From positions 1 to 64,000 of the forward strand of contig JAZQLI010000023.1 in assembly GCA_045542595.1 (NCBI GenBank): a DNA stretch of 64,000 nt, given 5' to 3'. The stretch is from Scatosoma sp045542595. GTDB taxonomy: Bacteria; Bacillota; Clostridia; Christensenellales; Borkfalkiaceae. This document shows, piece by piece, positions 42,185 through 51,003 of the stretch (positions are counted from its first letter, which is position 1; each line of letters opens with the position of its first letter). Both the position numbers and the translations under genes were made by a program. The notes beneath the pieces are model-generated. The model did no database searches. It had not been told where the DNA came from and worked only from the letters and a program-made list of their open reading frames with translations.

Positions 42185-44359
42185 TTAGCTCATATTTGCA
42201 GGATTTTCTTCCACCGAAACGAGTACGTCGCGCGTACGCGCCTGTTCGCAAGAAGCGTAAATTTCGGGTAAAACGGAAGTATCCGCAAGCCGCATCAACA
42301 CTTGATAACGGTATTTGTTTTGTATCCTTTTTATCGGCGAGCGCATCTTATTGAAAAACAGGAATTTTTCAGGGGAATCGGTGTACAGTTTTTCCAAAGC
42401 AAAATACACGTCTTTGAGCGCTTCCAACGTTTTTTTATCGTCTTCGCCCGTAACCAGCACGCGCACGATTTTGGAAAAGGGCGGAAACGCCATTGCCGCA
42501 CGCAGGGAAATTTCGTTTTGATAAAACCCTTCGTAATCGTACGAAGTGGCATACCGTAACACTTCGTTTTCGGGGTCGAACGTCTGTAATACTACCTTGC
42601 CCTTTTCTTCCGCGCGTCCGCTACGCCCTGCCACCTGCGTTATCAGTTGGAACGTGCGTTCTCTACTGCGATAGTCGGAAAAATGCAAACTCATATCCGC
42701 GTCCAAAATACCGACGAGTGTTACAGACGGAAAATCGTGTCCCTTAGCTATCATTTGCGTCCCGACGAGTATATCCGCTTTTTTTTCGGCAAACTGTTTT
42801 AATATTTTATAATGCCCTTCCTTGCCGCTTGTCGTGTCGTTATCCATACGCAAAATACGCGCTTTGGGATAGAGTTTTTGTAAATCGTACACAACCCGTT
42901 GCGTACCCGTGCCTGCATACGAAAGTTTTTTACCGCCGCAATCGGGACAGGCAGAAAGCATTCCGTACTTCGCGCCGCAATAATGGCATTTTAAACAGTC
43001 TTCGTCTTTATGATAGGTCAGCGATACGTCGCAATATTCGCATTTTGCCACGTAACCGCATTCCTTACAAATCACCGTTTGCGAATATCCCCTACGGTTC
43101 AAAAACAAAATGGCTTGTTTCTCTTCGGCAAGGCATTGTTCTAATTCTTCTTGGAGTGCGGACGAAAACGCCGTATTGTTCCCCCTGCGCACTTCTCTAC
43201 GCATATCCGAAATAATAATTTCGGGAAGCGGTTTCTTATTGATACGCTTTTGCATACGGATAAGCGAAAATTCGTTATCCATTGCCCGTTTATACGTATC
43301 AGCGGACGGCGTCGCGCTGCCTAATACCAGCTTACAACCGTTGTATTTCGCGCGCAAATACGCAACGTCGAACGTATTATATCTCGGCGCGGTTTCACTG
43401 GCATAACTACCATCGTGTTCTTCGTCGAGTATAATTATCCCGATATTTTCCATAGGCGCAAATATCGCACTCCTTGCGCCGATAGCAATTTTCGCTTCGC
43501 CCATGCGAAGCCGCCACCACTCGTCAAAGCGCTCGCCTGCGGAAAGTCCGCTATGCAAAATGGCGGCGTTTTTACCAAACCGCGCCCGAAGCTGGGCAAG
43601 CATTTGCGGCGTAAGGGAAATTTCAGGCACTAAAAATATCGAGCTTTTCCCTGCCTTTAAACAGTCGGCAATCAGCGTTAAATACACTTCCGTTTTGCCG
43701 CTGCCCGTTACCCCGTGTAAAAGCTGTACGGTGCGCGTATCCGTTTGCACCGTTTTCACCGCGCGAAGCTGGTCTTCCGTCAGCGTATGCAAGATATCTT
43801 CGCGCTCTAACGTTTTATAGGGATCGCGCAGGGCTTGTTCTTTCGTGATTTGCACGTAACCTTTCTTTTCTAAGCCCGAAACACCGCCGGGGAACGACGC
43901 GTTTAAAAGGGCGCAATCGGTTTTGCCGTTGGCGTGTAAATATTCCGCCGCCGCCCGTTGGTTTTTCGCCGTTTTCGGCAGTTGTATTTCCGCAAGCGGC
44001 AAAATAAGGGTTGCGAAATTGCGCAATTTTTGCCGTACCTTGCCCGTACGCATTTCCGACGGCAAAAAAAGCCGCAACGTAAGCGCCTTGGGCACACGAT
44101 ACCGCGCTGTAATTTTTTCCGCAAGGGATAAACATTCGGCATTGAGTGCAGGAAGTTCGTCGTCGCAAGTAAATACTCGCTTGAGTTTTTCTCGGGGCAC
44201 GGACGAATTTTCCTTTAAACGCATAATAAACCCGGGTAGAATTTTACCGCCAAAAGGCGCGCGAACGCGGCTGCCCACTACGGCAGTATCGTCGCAAAGA
44301 TAATCGAATATTCTATCCGTTTCGCCCGACGCGATATCTACGATAACTTCGGCAATCAC
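42185..44359 (-). CDS. priA: Primosomal replication helicase PriA
   Basis: Restarts collapsed replication forks. LLHGVTGSGKTEVYL is Walker A, LDEEHDGSY motif II, and AGRSGRAEEKG motif VI. The two-zinc cluster CKECGYVAKCEYC through CHYCGAKYG and CPDCGG is complete. I place the start at GTG 44359 because AGGAGG lies 7 bp before it, giving about 724 aa; the TTG further upstream has no ribosome site. A 10-bp hairpin precedes that site. Confidence 0.93.
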   Translation of the reverse strand: MIAEVIVDIASGETDRIFDYLCDDTAVVGSRVRAPFGGKILPGFIMRLKENSSVPREKLKRVFTCDDELPALNAECLSLAEKITARYRVPKALTLRLFLPSEMRTGKVRQKLRNFATLILPLAEIQLPKTAKNQRAAAEYLHANGKTDCALLNASFPGGVSGLEKKGYVQITKEQALRDPYKTLEREDILHTLTEDQLRAVKTVQTDTRTVQLLHGVTGSGKTEVYLTLIADCLKAGKSSIFLVPEISLTPQMLAQLRARFGKNAAILHSGLSAGERFDEWWRLRMGEAKIAIGARSAIFAPMENIGIIILDEEHDGSYASETAPRYNTFDVAYLRAKYNGCKLVLGSATPSADTYKRAMDNEFSLIRMQKRINKKPLPEIIISDMRREVRRGNNTAFSSALQEELEQCLAEEKQAILFLNRRGYSQTVICKECGYVAKCEYCDVSLTYHKDEDCLKCHYCGAKYGMLSACPDCGGKKLSYAGTGTQRVVYDLQKLYPKARILRMDNDTTSGKEGHYKILKQFAEKKADILVGTQMIAKGHDFPSVTLVGILDADMSLHFSDYRSRERTFQLITQVAGRSGRAEEKGKVVLQTFDPENEVLRYATSYDYEGFYQNEISLRAAMAFPPFSKIVRVLVTGEDDKKTLEALKDVYFALEKLYTDSPEKFLFFNKMRSPIKRIQNKYRYQVLMRLADTSVLPEIYASCEQARTRDVLVSVEENPANMS

Positions 44360-44383
44360 GCGTAATCCTCCTGCATAAAGTCG

Positions 44384-44409
44384 AATTGCCTCGACGACGC
44401 GAGGCAATT
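44384..44409. other. Hairpin between rpoZ and priA
   Basis: AATTGCCTCG and CGAGGCAATT with a 6-nt loop, located just before the priA ribosome site. No T run follows, so it may be an RNA-processing or attenuation site rather than a terminator. Confidence 0.5.
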
Positions 44410-44417
44410 AGAAAAGT

Positions 44418-44639
44418 TTAGTCTTTCGCGATAACCACTTTGCCTTCGGCAATATCCTTGCACGCGGTAAGCAGTTCTTTATCCTTGCCAGCGGAATCGG
44501 TTACGCCCAAATTCTTTTCGGTTTCGATAATTTGACGGGCACGTTTCGCTGCAATGGTGCAAAGCGCGTAACGGCTGATAGGGTCTTCTTCACTGCCAAG
44601 TTTTCTAATCATTTCATCTACGGAAGGTTCGTTAATCAT
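44418..44639 (-). CDS. rpoZ: RNA polymerase omega subunit
   Basis: 73-aa omega subunit, which helps assemble RNA polymerase. PSVDEMIRKLGSEEDPISRYALCTIAAKRARQI is the conserved part, with the SRY-L-AA-RAR pattern that binds beta-prime. It is between gmk and priA. The coaBC gene that often follows rpoZ in Bacillota is missing. Confidence 0.92.
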   Translation of the reverse strand: MINEPSVDEMIRKLGSEEDPISRYALCTIAAKRARQIIETEKNLGVTDSAGKDKELLTACKDIAEGKVVIAKD

Positions 44640-44680
44640 ATCTATATCTCCTTAATTATTTTTCTTTTATTTGCAAAGGC

Positions 44681-45232
44681 TTACATTTTGCCGTCGAGAA
44701 TGTTCTCCAGCGCGGCAAGCGCCTTATCCAAATCGTCGTTTATCACTACGTAATCGTATTTATCTTTTTGGGACAGCTCGTAATCAAGCCGCGCAAGACG
44801 GCTTTGAATTTCTTCGTCCGTTTCAGAATTTCTCCCCTTTAAACGTTCAAACAGCGTTTCTTTCGACGGCGGCACAACCATAACCAACACGCAATCGGGA
44901 AACGCTTTTTTCGCGTTCAACGCCCCTACTACGTCGATTTCTAAAATTACCGATTTTTCCTTGAGCGTTTCTTGCACGAACGATTTCGGCGTGCCGTAAT
45001 AGTTGCCAAAATGCTCGTCGTATTCTAAAAAGTCCTGTTCTTCCACGCGGCGTAAAAAGTCTTGCTTGGTCAGAAAATAATATTCTCTGCCGTGCACTTC
45101 GCCTTCGCGCGGAGCGCGCGTCGTGCAGGATACCGATTCCACTACGTCGCTACGCTTTTTTACTAATTTTTTTACCAACGTGCCCTTGCCGACTCCCGAC
45201 GGACCGGACACCACCATAAGCCTGTTTTTCAT
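44681..45232 (-). CDS. gmk: Guanylate kinase
   Basis: Phosphorylates GMP to GDP. VVSGPSGVGKGTLV is the P-loop; SCTTRAPREGEVHGREY and ILEIDVVGALNAKK bind GMP and Mg. The ATG at 45232 gives 183 aa and follows AAGAGA; the TTG eight codons earlier overlaps the yicC stop. It lies in the yicC-gmk-rpoZ order. Confidence 0.96.
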   Translation of the reverse strand: MKNRLMVVSGPSGVGKGTLVKKLVKKRSDVVESVSCTTRAPREGEVHGREYYFLTKQDFLRRVEEQDFLEYDEHFGNYYGTPKSFVQETLKEKSVILEIDVVGALNAKKAFPDCVLVMVVPPSKETLFERLKGRNSETDEEIQSRLARLDYELSQKDKYDYVVINDDLDKALAALENILDGKM

Positions 45233-45248
45233 ATACGTTCTCTTGCGT

Positions 45249-46124
45249 TTATTCAAGATTTTGCACTTGTTCGCGCACTTTTTCTATTTCGTTTTTCAAC
45301 GCCAAACCCAAACGGGTAATTTCCACGTCGTTGCTCTTAGAACAAGTGGTGTTCGCTTCGCGGTTGAATTCCTGTACCAAAAAGTCGAGCTTTCTACCCA
45401 CTACGCCTTCCTTGCAAATAGCGCGGAACTGTTGAATATGCGAACGCAAACGGGTGAGTTCTTCGTCGATATTGCTCTTATCCGCAAACACTGCCACTTC
45501 GGTCAACAGTCTGTTTTCGTCGATAGCCGCGCCGTCTAAATACTCTTTCACTCTTGCGGTTAATTTTTGGCGGTACTCTTCGGCGACAAGGGGTGCGCGC
45601 GTGGAAATTTGTTCCACCAAGTTTTCGATAACCTGCATACGCGCAAGCATATCTTCCTTGAGTTTTTCCCCTTCTGCAAGGCGCATTTGATTGAGATTGT
45701 CCAGTGCCGCGCCCAGCGCCGTTTTCAGCGCCGCAATAAGCGTTTCGTCCAAGCTTTGCGTTTCTTCCTGTTTTAATACTTCGGGATAGCGAAGCACCGT
45801 AGACACCGTGATATCGTCGGGCAAGGTAGGAAATTTTTCCTTGAGTGTGTTTGCCGCTTCGATATAGGACGCCGCAAGCGCCAAATCGGCGGTGAGTGCC
45901 GTGGGCTTTTCCCGTTTGTCCTTAAACGAGATAAATACGTCGGCGTGGCCGCGCGTTAATTTTTCTCTTACGATACTCTTTGCCGTTTCTTCGTATGCCG
46001 CAAAAATGCGCGGCGCTTTCATAGAAATATCCAAATAGCGGTTATTTACCGTTTTCATTTCACAGGTGAGTTCTAACTCCCCGTCGTTGTACGTGCCTTT
46101 GCCGTACCCCGTCATACTTAACAT
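45249..46124 (-). CDS. YicC/YloC family endoribonuclease
   Basis: 291-aa member of the YicC family, recently assigned RNA-cleaving activity in other bacteria. MLSMTGYGKGTYNDGELELTCEMKT-like start, NNRYLDISMKAPR, and the C-terminal CKEGVVGRKLDFLVQEFNREANT with NDVEITRL are the family's most conserved parts. First gene of the long minus-strand block, behind its own promoter. Confidence 0.92.
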   Translation of the reverse strand: MLSMTGYGKGTYNDGELELTCEMKTVNNRYLDISMKAPRIFAAYEETAKSIVREKLTRGHADVFISFKDKREKPTALTADLALAASYIEAANTLKEKFPTLPDDITVSTVLRYPEVLKQEETQSLDETLIAALKTALGAALDNLNQMRLAEGEKLKEDMLARMQVIENLVEQISTRAPLVAEEYRQKLTARVKEYLDGAAIDENRLLTEVAVFADKSNIDEELTRLRSHIQQFRAICKEGVVGRKLDFLVQEFNREANTTCSKSNDVEITRLGLALKNEIEKVREQVQNLE

Positions 46125-46171
46125 AGCGTTTTATCCTTGTGTTTTAACGTTAACCCTTTTAGGGTTATCCT

Positions 46172-46200
46172 ATTATAGCAAATATTTCTTCAAAATACAA
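46172..46200 (-). promoter_or_regulatory. yicC block promoter
   Basis: Minus-strand TTGTAT (46200-46195), a 17-bp spacer and TATAAT (46177-46172). A TAACCC/GGGTTA hairpin lies in the leader. Confidence 0.65.
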
Positions 46201-46247
46201 GCACTATCGTACCCATTTTTTTCTTTTTTTATAAAAAAGAAAGCATT

Positions 46248-48200
46248 TTAGCTTTCTTCTTCGTTCAAAAGGCGGGTAAATTCCGTCTCGTCTATAATTT
46301 TCACGCCTAATTTTTGCGCCTTTGCAAGCTTACTGCCCGCTTCCGCGCCAGCAACCACCAACGTCGTTTTCGCCGTTACGGACGATTGACAAACACCGCC
46401 ACGCGCTTCGATAAGCTTTTGCGCTTCGCTCCGCTTGTAATGTTCTAACGAACCCGTAAGCACTACCGACTGTCCCGAAAAAACGCCTTCCGTTTTCTCT
46501 TCGCTCCATACAGGCGCAACGCCCACTTCAAAAAGTGCTGTAAGCTGGGCAAGGTTGTCTTCGTCTTTAAAAAACGCCACGATATCGTTTGCCGTAATTT
46601 CGCCGATATTATCCATAGCAACCAGCTCTTCCACGGTGGCTTTTTGTAAATTTTCCACACTCTTAAAACGCGTTGCAAGGTCTTTCGCCGCAACCCTGCC
46701 TACCCCGTCCACACCGATTGCGAATAAAAACGCATCCAGCGTAGGCGTTTTGCTCTTCTTTATTTCCGTAAGCAAATTGTTTATTTTTTTCTCTTTAAAA
46801 CCTTCTAAATCGGACAAATCTTCATAGGTCAAGCGGTATAAATCCGCAAAGGTTTTTACTCCTTTTTTCTCCACCAAAAGTTGGGCGGTACTCTCGGAAA
46901 AGCCGTCGATATTCATCGCGTTTTTGCTTGCGTAGTGGTCTAGCTTCGCCACCAAGCGCGGCACGCAATTTCTATTGGGGCAAAACAGGTGCGCGCCCGT
47001 TTCACATAACACGCTTTGACACGCAGGGCATACGGTAGGTTTTTTAATATCCGCACTGTTTTCGTAGTATTCCGTCGCGCCTAAAATTTCAGGAATAACT
47101 TCGTTAGAACGGCGCACCAACACTCGGGAATGCAGCTTTACTTTTTTTCGCTGCATATCCCCGTAATTGTTAAGCGTGGCTCTAGAAACGGTTGCACCGC
47201 CAAGCTCGACGGGCTCTAACAGCGCTAAAGGAGTCAGTTTGCCCGTGCGCCCCACCTGCCAAACGACGTCTTTGAGTATGGTAGTAACTTCTTCCGCTTC
47301 AAATTTATACGCCATTGCCCAACGGGGGAATTTATCGGTAAAGCCCATTTCTTCGCGCAGTGCGGCGTCGTTTACCTTGATAACCGCGCCGTCCGTTAAA
47401 ACGTCGATTTCGCGGCGTTGCGTTTGAATTTCTTGCAACGCTTTTTTTACTTCTTCGCCCGATTTGCAAACACAAAAGTACGGAAACACTTTAAACCCTT
47501 CTTGTTTTAAAAAGGCGTGCGCTTCCGTTTGCGAAAGCGTTTCACCCGTGGACATATAGTTGATATCGTAAAAATAGATATCGGGCTTGCGTTGACGGGT
47601 AATTTTGGGGTCGAGATTGCGCACCGCGCCTGCCGCCGCATTTCGAGCGTTCTTTAACGGCTCTGCCGCCGTTTGATTGTATTTTTCCAGCACGGAAAGA
47701 CGAATTACCGCTTCTCCGCGTACTTCCAACGTGCCTTGATAATTGATTTTTAAAGGGAAGGACGGAATGGTAAGCACTTGCGCCGTTACGTCTTCCCCCA
47801 CCGTGCCGTTACCGCGCGTCGTTGCGCGGACGAACGCGCCTTTATCGTACGTTAAACATACCGTAAGCCCGTCGAATTTATATTCTACGGTGTATTCCGC
47901 TTCGCCGCCCGTTGCCTTTTCCACGCGCGTTACAAACGCGTCGATTTCCGTTTCGGTTACCGATTTATCCAAACTGAACAGTCTTGCCAAATGTACGTGC
48001 TTTTCAAAGCCCTTAATCGGCTCGCCGCCTACTCTCCGTGTAGGGCTGTCGGGATAGACTTCACCGCTCGCTTCTTCCAAAGCGCGCAGTTCGTCGTATA
48101 ACGTATCGTACTCCTTATCCGAAACGGTGGGGTTGTCTAACACGTAATATTCGTATGCCCATTTGTTTAAAACGTCTACAAGTTGTCGTTGTCTGTTCAT
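46248..48200 (-). CDS. ligA: NAD-dependent DNA ligase LigA
   Basis: Seals nicks using NAD+. The adenylation site is EYKFDGL (Lys-x-Asp-Gly) near 110; an OB fold, then a Cys4 zinc finger (CPACQSVLC, CPNRNC), helix-hairpin-helix repeats, and a C-terminal BRCT domain (FSGQSVVLTGSLEHYKRSEA) follow. The 650-aa length is normal. It follows pcrA, as pcrA-ligA in Bacillus, but with a 234-bp gap holding a repeat. Confidence 0.96.
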   Translation of the reverse strand: MNRQRQLVDVLNKWAYEYYVLDNPTVSDKEYDTLYDELRALEEASGEVYPDSPTRRVGGEPIKGFEKHVHLARLFSLDKSVTETEIDAFVTRVEKATGGEAEYTVEYKFDGLTVCLTYDKGAFVRATTRGNGTVGEDVTAQVLTIPSFPLKINYQGTLEVRGEAVIRLSVLEKYNQTAAEPLKNARNAAAGAVRNLDPKITRQRKPDIYFYDINYMSTGETLSQTEAHAFLKQEGFKVFPYFCVCKSGEEVKKALQEIQTQRREIDVLTDGAVIKVNDAALREEMGFTDKFPRWAMAYKFEAEEVTTILKDVVWQVGRTGKLTPLALLEPVELGGATVSRATLNNYGDMQRKKVKLHSRVLVRRSNEVIPEILGATEYYENSADIKKPTVCPACQSVLCETGAHLFCPNRNCVPRLVAKLDHYASKNAMNIDGFSESTAQLLVEKKGVKTFADLYRLTYEDLSDLEGFKEKKINNLLTEIKKSKTPTLDAFLFAIGVDGVGRVAAKDLATRFKSVENLQKATVEELVAMDNIGEITANDIVAFFKDEDNLAQLTALFEVGVAPVWSEEKTEGVFSGQSVVLTGSLEHYKRSEAQKLIEARGGVCQSSVTAKTTLVVAGAEAGSKLAKAQKLGVKIIDETEFTRLLNEEES

Positions 48201-48264
48201 CGTTTTTCCCTTTTGGTTGTTTGGTTTTTAGTTTCAAGGTTTTCTTTCGCGCATTGATAGAGGC

Positions 48265-48445
48265 GGCTTGACAAAGGTTTTCGAAGTATATACGCGCCCC
48301 ACTACCGTTAAAACGCGGAAATACAAGTAAACCGCGAAAGGCGAGGCTTTTCAAAGCGCGCGTACATAGACGTACGCAAGCAAGAAAAACGTAGCCTGAC
48401 AAAGGTTTACGAAGTATATGCGCGTTTCGTTACATCAAGACAGTA
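48265..48445 (+). repeat. Structured dispersed repeat, copy B
   Basis: In the pcrA-ligA gap. The core GTACATAGACGTAC is at 48362-48375. The inner stem GCGTAC/GTACGC is at 48360-48365 and 48372-48377; the outer stem TTTTC/GAAAA is at 48348-48352 and 48384-48388. The core is bracketed by 28-bp direct repeats (48269-48296 and 48397-48424, starting TGACAAAGGTTT) that differ at two positions. Confidence 0.7.
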
Positions 48446-50882
48446 TACTTAAAGGAGCAAGGTTTGCGGAAAGCTGCTTTATCCCCAACCCTTCAAACGC
48501 GATATCAAGAATGGTGTTCGCTCCTGCGCCGCGTACGGTGATAATAGTACCGACGCCGAATTTGGGATGCTTAACCTGTACGCCCGTACGGAACATACTG
48601 ATATCCTTGTTTGTCCCCATAGGACGCGCGGCAGGTTTTCCCACGCCGCCGTACGTAAAGCCGCTTTCCCTTTTCGTCGCCGTCGCACGTCCGCCATAGG
48701 ACGAACCATACGAAGAACCGTAAGACGAACCGTACGTAGAGCCGTAGGAAGAATTGCCGCCGTTCCACGCCGAACGGGTAATACTTGAATTTTCCCTTGC
48801 ATTATCCCGTTTATAACCGCCGTACGACGAACCGTATCCGCCGCCAAACGACGTTTTTCTACCGCCGTAATCGTCATTCGACGCATACCTGCCCCCTACG
48901 TACGCTCCGTTGCCGTAGCTTTCAGGATCGTCGTAATCGTCGTAGCCCATAGGCAAACGGCGCGTTTCCTTAGGAAGTTCTAACGCGGAAGAAAGTTCTT
49001 TCAAGAAACGGGAGCGAGCGGTAGGCTCGCGCTTGCCGTACAAATAGCGGCTTTTCGAACGAGTGAGCCAAAGCCGTTCTTTTGCACGCGTAATGGCTAC
49101 GTACATCAACCGCCGTTCTTCTTCCATATCTTCGTCGTTCTCCACCGCACGGGAAACAGGCAGGATATTTTCTTCCATACCGCAAACGAACACGCAAGTA
49201 AATTCTAACCCCTTAACGGAATGCACGGTGGCAAGCGTAACGTAATTGCTATCGTCCATTTCGTCCGTATCCGACGAAAGCGTTACTTGCGCCAAATAAT
49301 CGGTAAGCGTCGCCCCTTCGTTCAAGCGGCAATATTCGTCTACGGAATTGACAAATTCGTCAATGTTCGCCCGTTTATTGATGCTTTCGTCCGATTCGTC
49401 AGCGTATGCTTCGCGCATTTTCGTGTCGGCGATAATCGTTTTCACCAACTCGTTTACCGGCATATCTTGGCTTTGAATAATCCAGTTTTTAACGAGATTT
49501 CTAAAATCGGTAAGTTTTTGTTTGGTTGTGCCCGTAAAACCGAGTTCGTCCAAATCGCAAAGCGCGTCATAGACGGAAAGTTCGTTTTGGAATGCGTAAT
49601 TTTGCAGCGTTTCCACCGTTTTCGCGCCGATTCCGCGCTTGGGGAAATTGATGATTCGCGTTGCCGCTTCGCTGTCGAACGGGTTGTTGATTAAGCGCAA
49701 ATACGCCAACAAATCTTTAATTTCTTTACGCTCGAAGAACTTAAATCCCCCAAACACTTTATAAGGAATGGCGTCGGCAGTAAATTCTTGTTCGAACGAA
49801 CGGGTGAGTGCGTTCAAGCGCATCAATACGGCAAAATCGGAATAGGAATACCCCCTATCGACCAAACCCTTGATGGTTTGCGCGATAAAGCGCGCTTCGC
49901 CGCTTTCTTCTTCCGCTTCGTATACTTTCGCAGGCAAGCCTTCTTCGTTTTCCGTCCAAAGCGTTTTGTCCTTGCGGTGTCCGTTGTGCTTAATAACGAT
50001 GTTCGCAAGCTGTAAAATATGCTTCGTGGAACGGTAATTTCTCTCTAATTTAAACGTTTTCGCGTCCTTGAAATCCTTTTCAAAGTGTAAAATATTTTCT
50101 ATCTTTGCACCGCGCCAACCGTAAATAGACTGGTCGTCGTCGCCTACTGCAAACAAATTACCGTGCGCTTTGGCAAGCAAACGAATAATTTCGTATTGTA
50201 CTGCGTTGGTGTCTTGAAACTCGTCTACGAGAATATAACGGAACCTGCCGCCAAGATATTCGCGCACTTCTTCGTTTTTACGGAGTAACAGCCGCGTTTC
50301 GTTTAATAAATCGTCAAAATCGAGTGCGTTATTTTCGCGCAAATGCTTTTGGTACCGGGTATATACTTTGGTAACTTCGTCGATATCTCTATCCCCTGCA
50401 AACTCTTCGGCGTAGCGCTCGGGCGCGTAACCGAGCATTTTTGCATTCGCAATATGGTATTTTACCGATTTTAGCAGTTTTTCGTCGTCAAAATCGCATT
50501 CTTGAAAAGATTTTTTAACGATATTATTCCGTTCGGTTTCGCTATAAATGGAGAAGTTTGCGCTAATGCCCACTTCTTCAGCGTACGTGCGCAAAATGCG
50601 CACGCACATACTATGAATGGTGCACACCCAAGACGAAGAAATATCCACTATTTTGGAAAGCCGTTCTTTCATTTCGTTGGCGGCTTTGTTGGTAAAGGTA
50701 ATGGCCAAAATTGCCGACGGCGGTACGCGTTTTTCTTCTATCAAATACGCGATACGCGAAGTGAGTACGCGCGTTTTGCCGCTACCTGCCCCTGCAAGTA
50801 CCAACACCGCCCCTTCCGTTTGTAAAACGGGTTTTATTTGTTCATCATTGAGTTTTTCCAAAATTTCGTCTATTTGTGTCAT
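48435..50882 (-). CDS. pcrA: ATP-dependent DNA helicase PcrA/UvrD
   Basis: Superfamily 1 helicase for repair and for clearing the template. VLAGAGSGKTRVLTSRI is motif I near 29-45; VDEFQDTN, GDDDQSIYGWRGA and VAITRAKERLWL follow. After the helicase core is a low-complexity tail of about 120 residues rich in Gly, Ser and Tyr (YGSSYGSSYGSSYGG), then the usual terminal Tudor-like segment VKHPKFGVGTIITVRG. 815 aa, longer than B. subtilis PcrA (739 aa). No ribosome site is seen, and the promoter puts the transcript start at the A of the ATG, so it is probably leaderless. Confidence 0.95.
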   Translation of the reverse strand: MTQIDEILEKLNDEQIKPVLQTEGAVLVLAGAGSGKTRVLTSRIAYLIEEKRVPPSAILAITFTNKAANEMKERLSKIVDISSSWVCTIHSMCVRILRTYAEEVGISANFSIYSETERNNIVKKSFQECDFDDEKLLKSVKYHIANAKMLGYAPERYAEEFAGDRDIDEVTKVYTRYQKHLRENNALDFDDLLNETRLLLRKNEEVREYLGGRFRYILVDEFQDTNAVQYEIIRLLAKAHGNLFAVGDDDQSIYGWRGAKIENILHFEKDFKDAKTFKLERNYRSTKHILQLANIVIKHNGHRKDKTLWTENEEGLPAKVYEAEEESGEARFIAQTIKGLVDRGYSYSDFAVLMRLNALTRSFEQEFTADAIPYKVFGGFKFFERKEIKDLLAYLRLINNPFDSEAATRIINFPKRGIGAKTVETLQNYAFQNELSVYDALCDLDELGFTGTTKQKLTDFRNLVKNWIIQSQDMPVNELVKTIIADTKMREAYADESDESINKRANIDEFVNSVDEYCRLNEGATLTDYLAQVTLSSDTDEMDDSNYVTLATVHSVKGLEFTCVFVCGMEENILPVSRAVENDEDMEEERRLMYVAITRAKERLWLTRSKSRYLYGKREPTARSRFLKELSSALELPKETRRLPMGYDDYDDPESYGNGAYVGGRYASNDDYGGRKTSFGGGYGSSYGGYKRDNARENSSITRSAWNGGNSSYGSTYGSSYGSSYGSSYGGRATATKRESGFTYGGVGKPAARPMGTNKDISMFRTGVQVKHPKFGVGTIITVRGAGANTILDIAFEGLGIKQLSANLAPLSILS

Positions 50883-50888
50883 AAAAAT

Positions 50889-50917
50889 ATTATATCATAA
50901 TTCGCCTTGATTTGCAA
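50889..50917 (-). promoter_or_regulatory. pcrA promoter, leaderless start
   Basis: Minus-strand TTGCAA (50917-50912), a 17-bp spacer, TG one base before, and TATAAT (50894-50889). Seven bases on is 50882, the first base of the pcrA ATG. Confidence 0.75.
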
Positions 50918-51003
50918 GTGCGTACCACCCCGTTTTTCCCTTTTGTAAAGAAAAAACGCGTTACACCTTTCCCTACGCGTTTCTCCCTTTTTTCTTCCGT
51001 CGT

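Noticed and set aside
48700..48860. Tandem repeat array that could be taken for a CRISPR
   Set aside because: It lies inside the pcrA frame, encodes the Gly/Ser/Tyr-rich tail, has short irregular units and no spacers.
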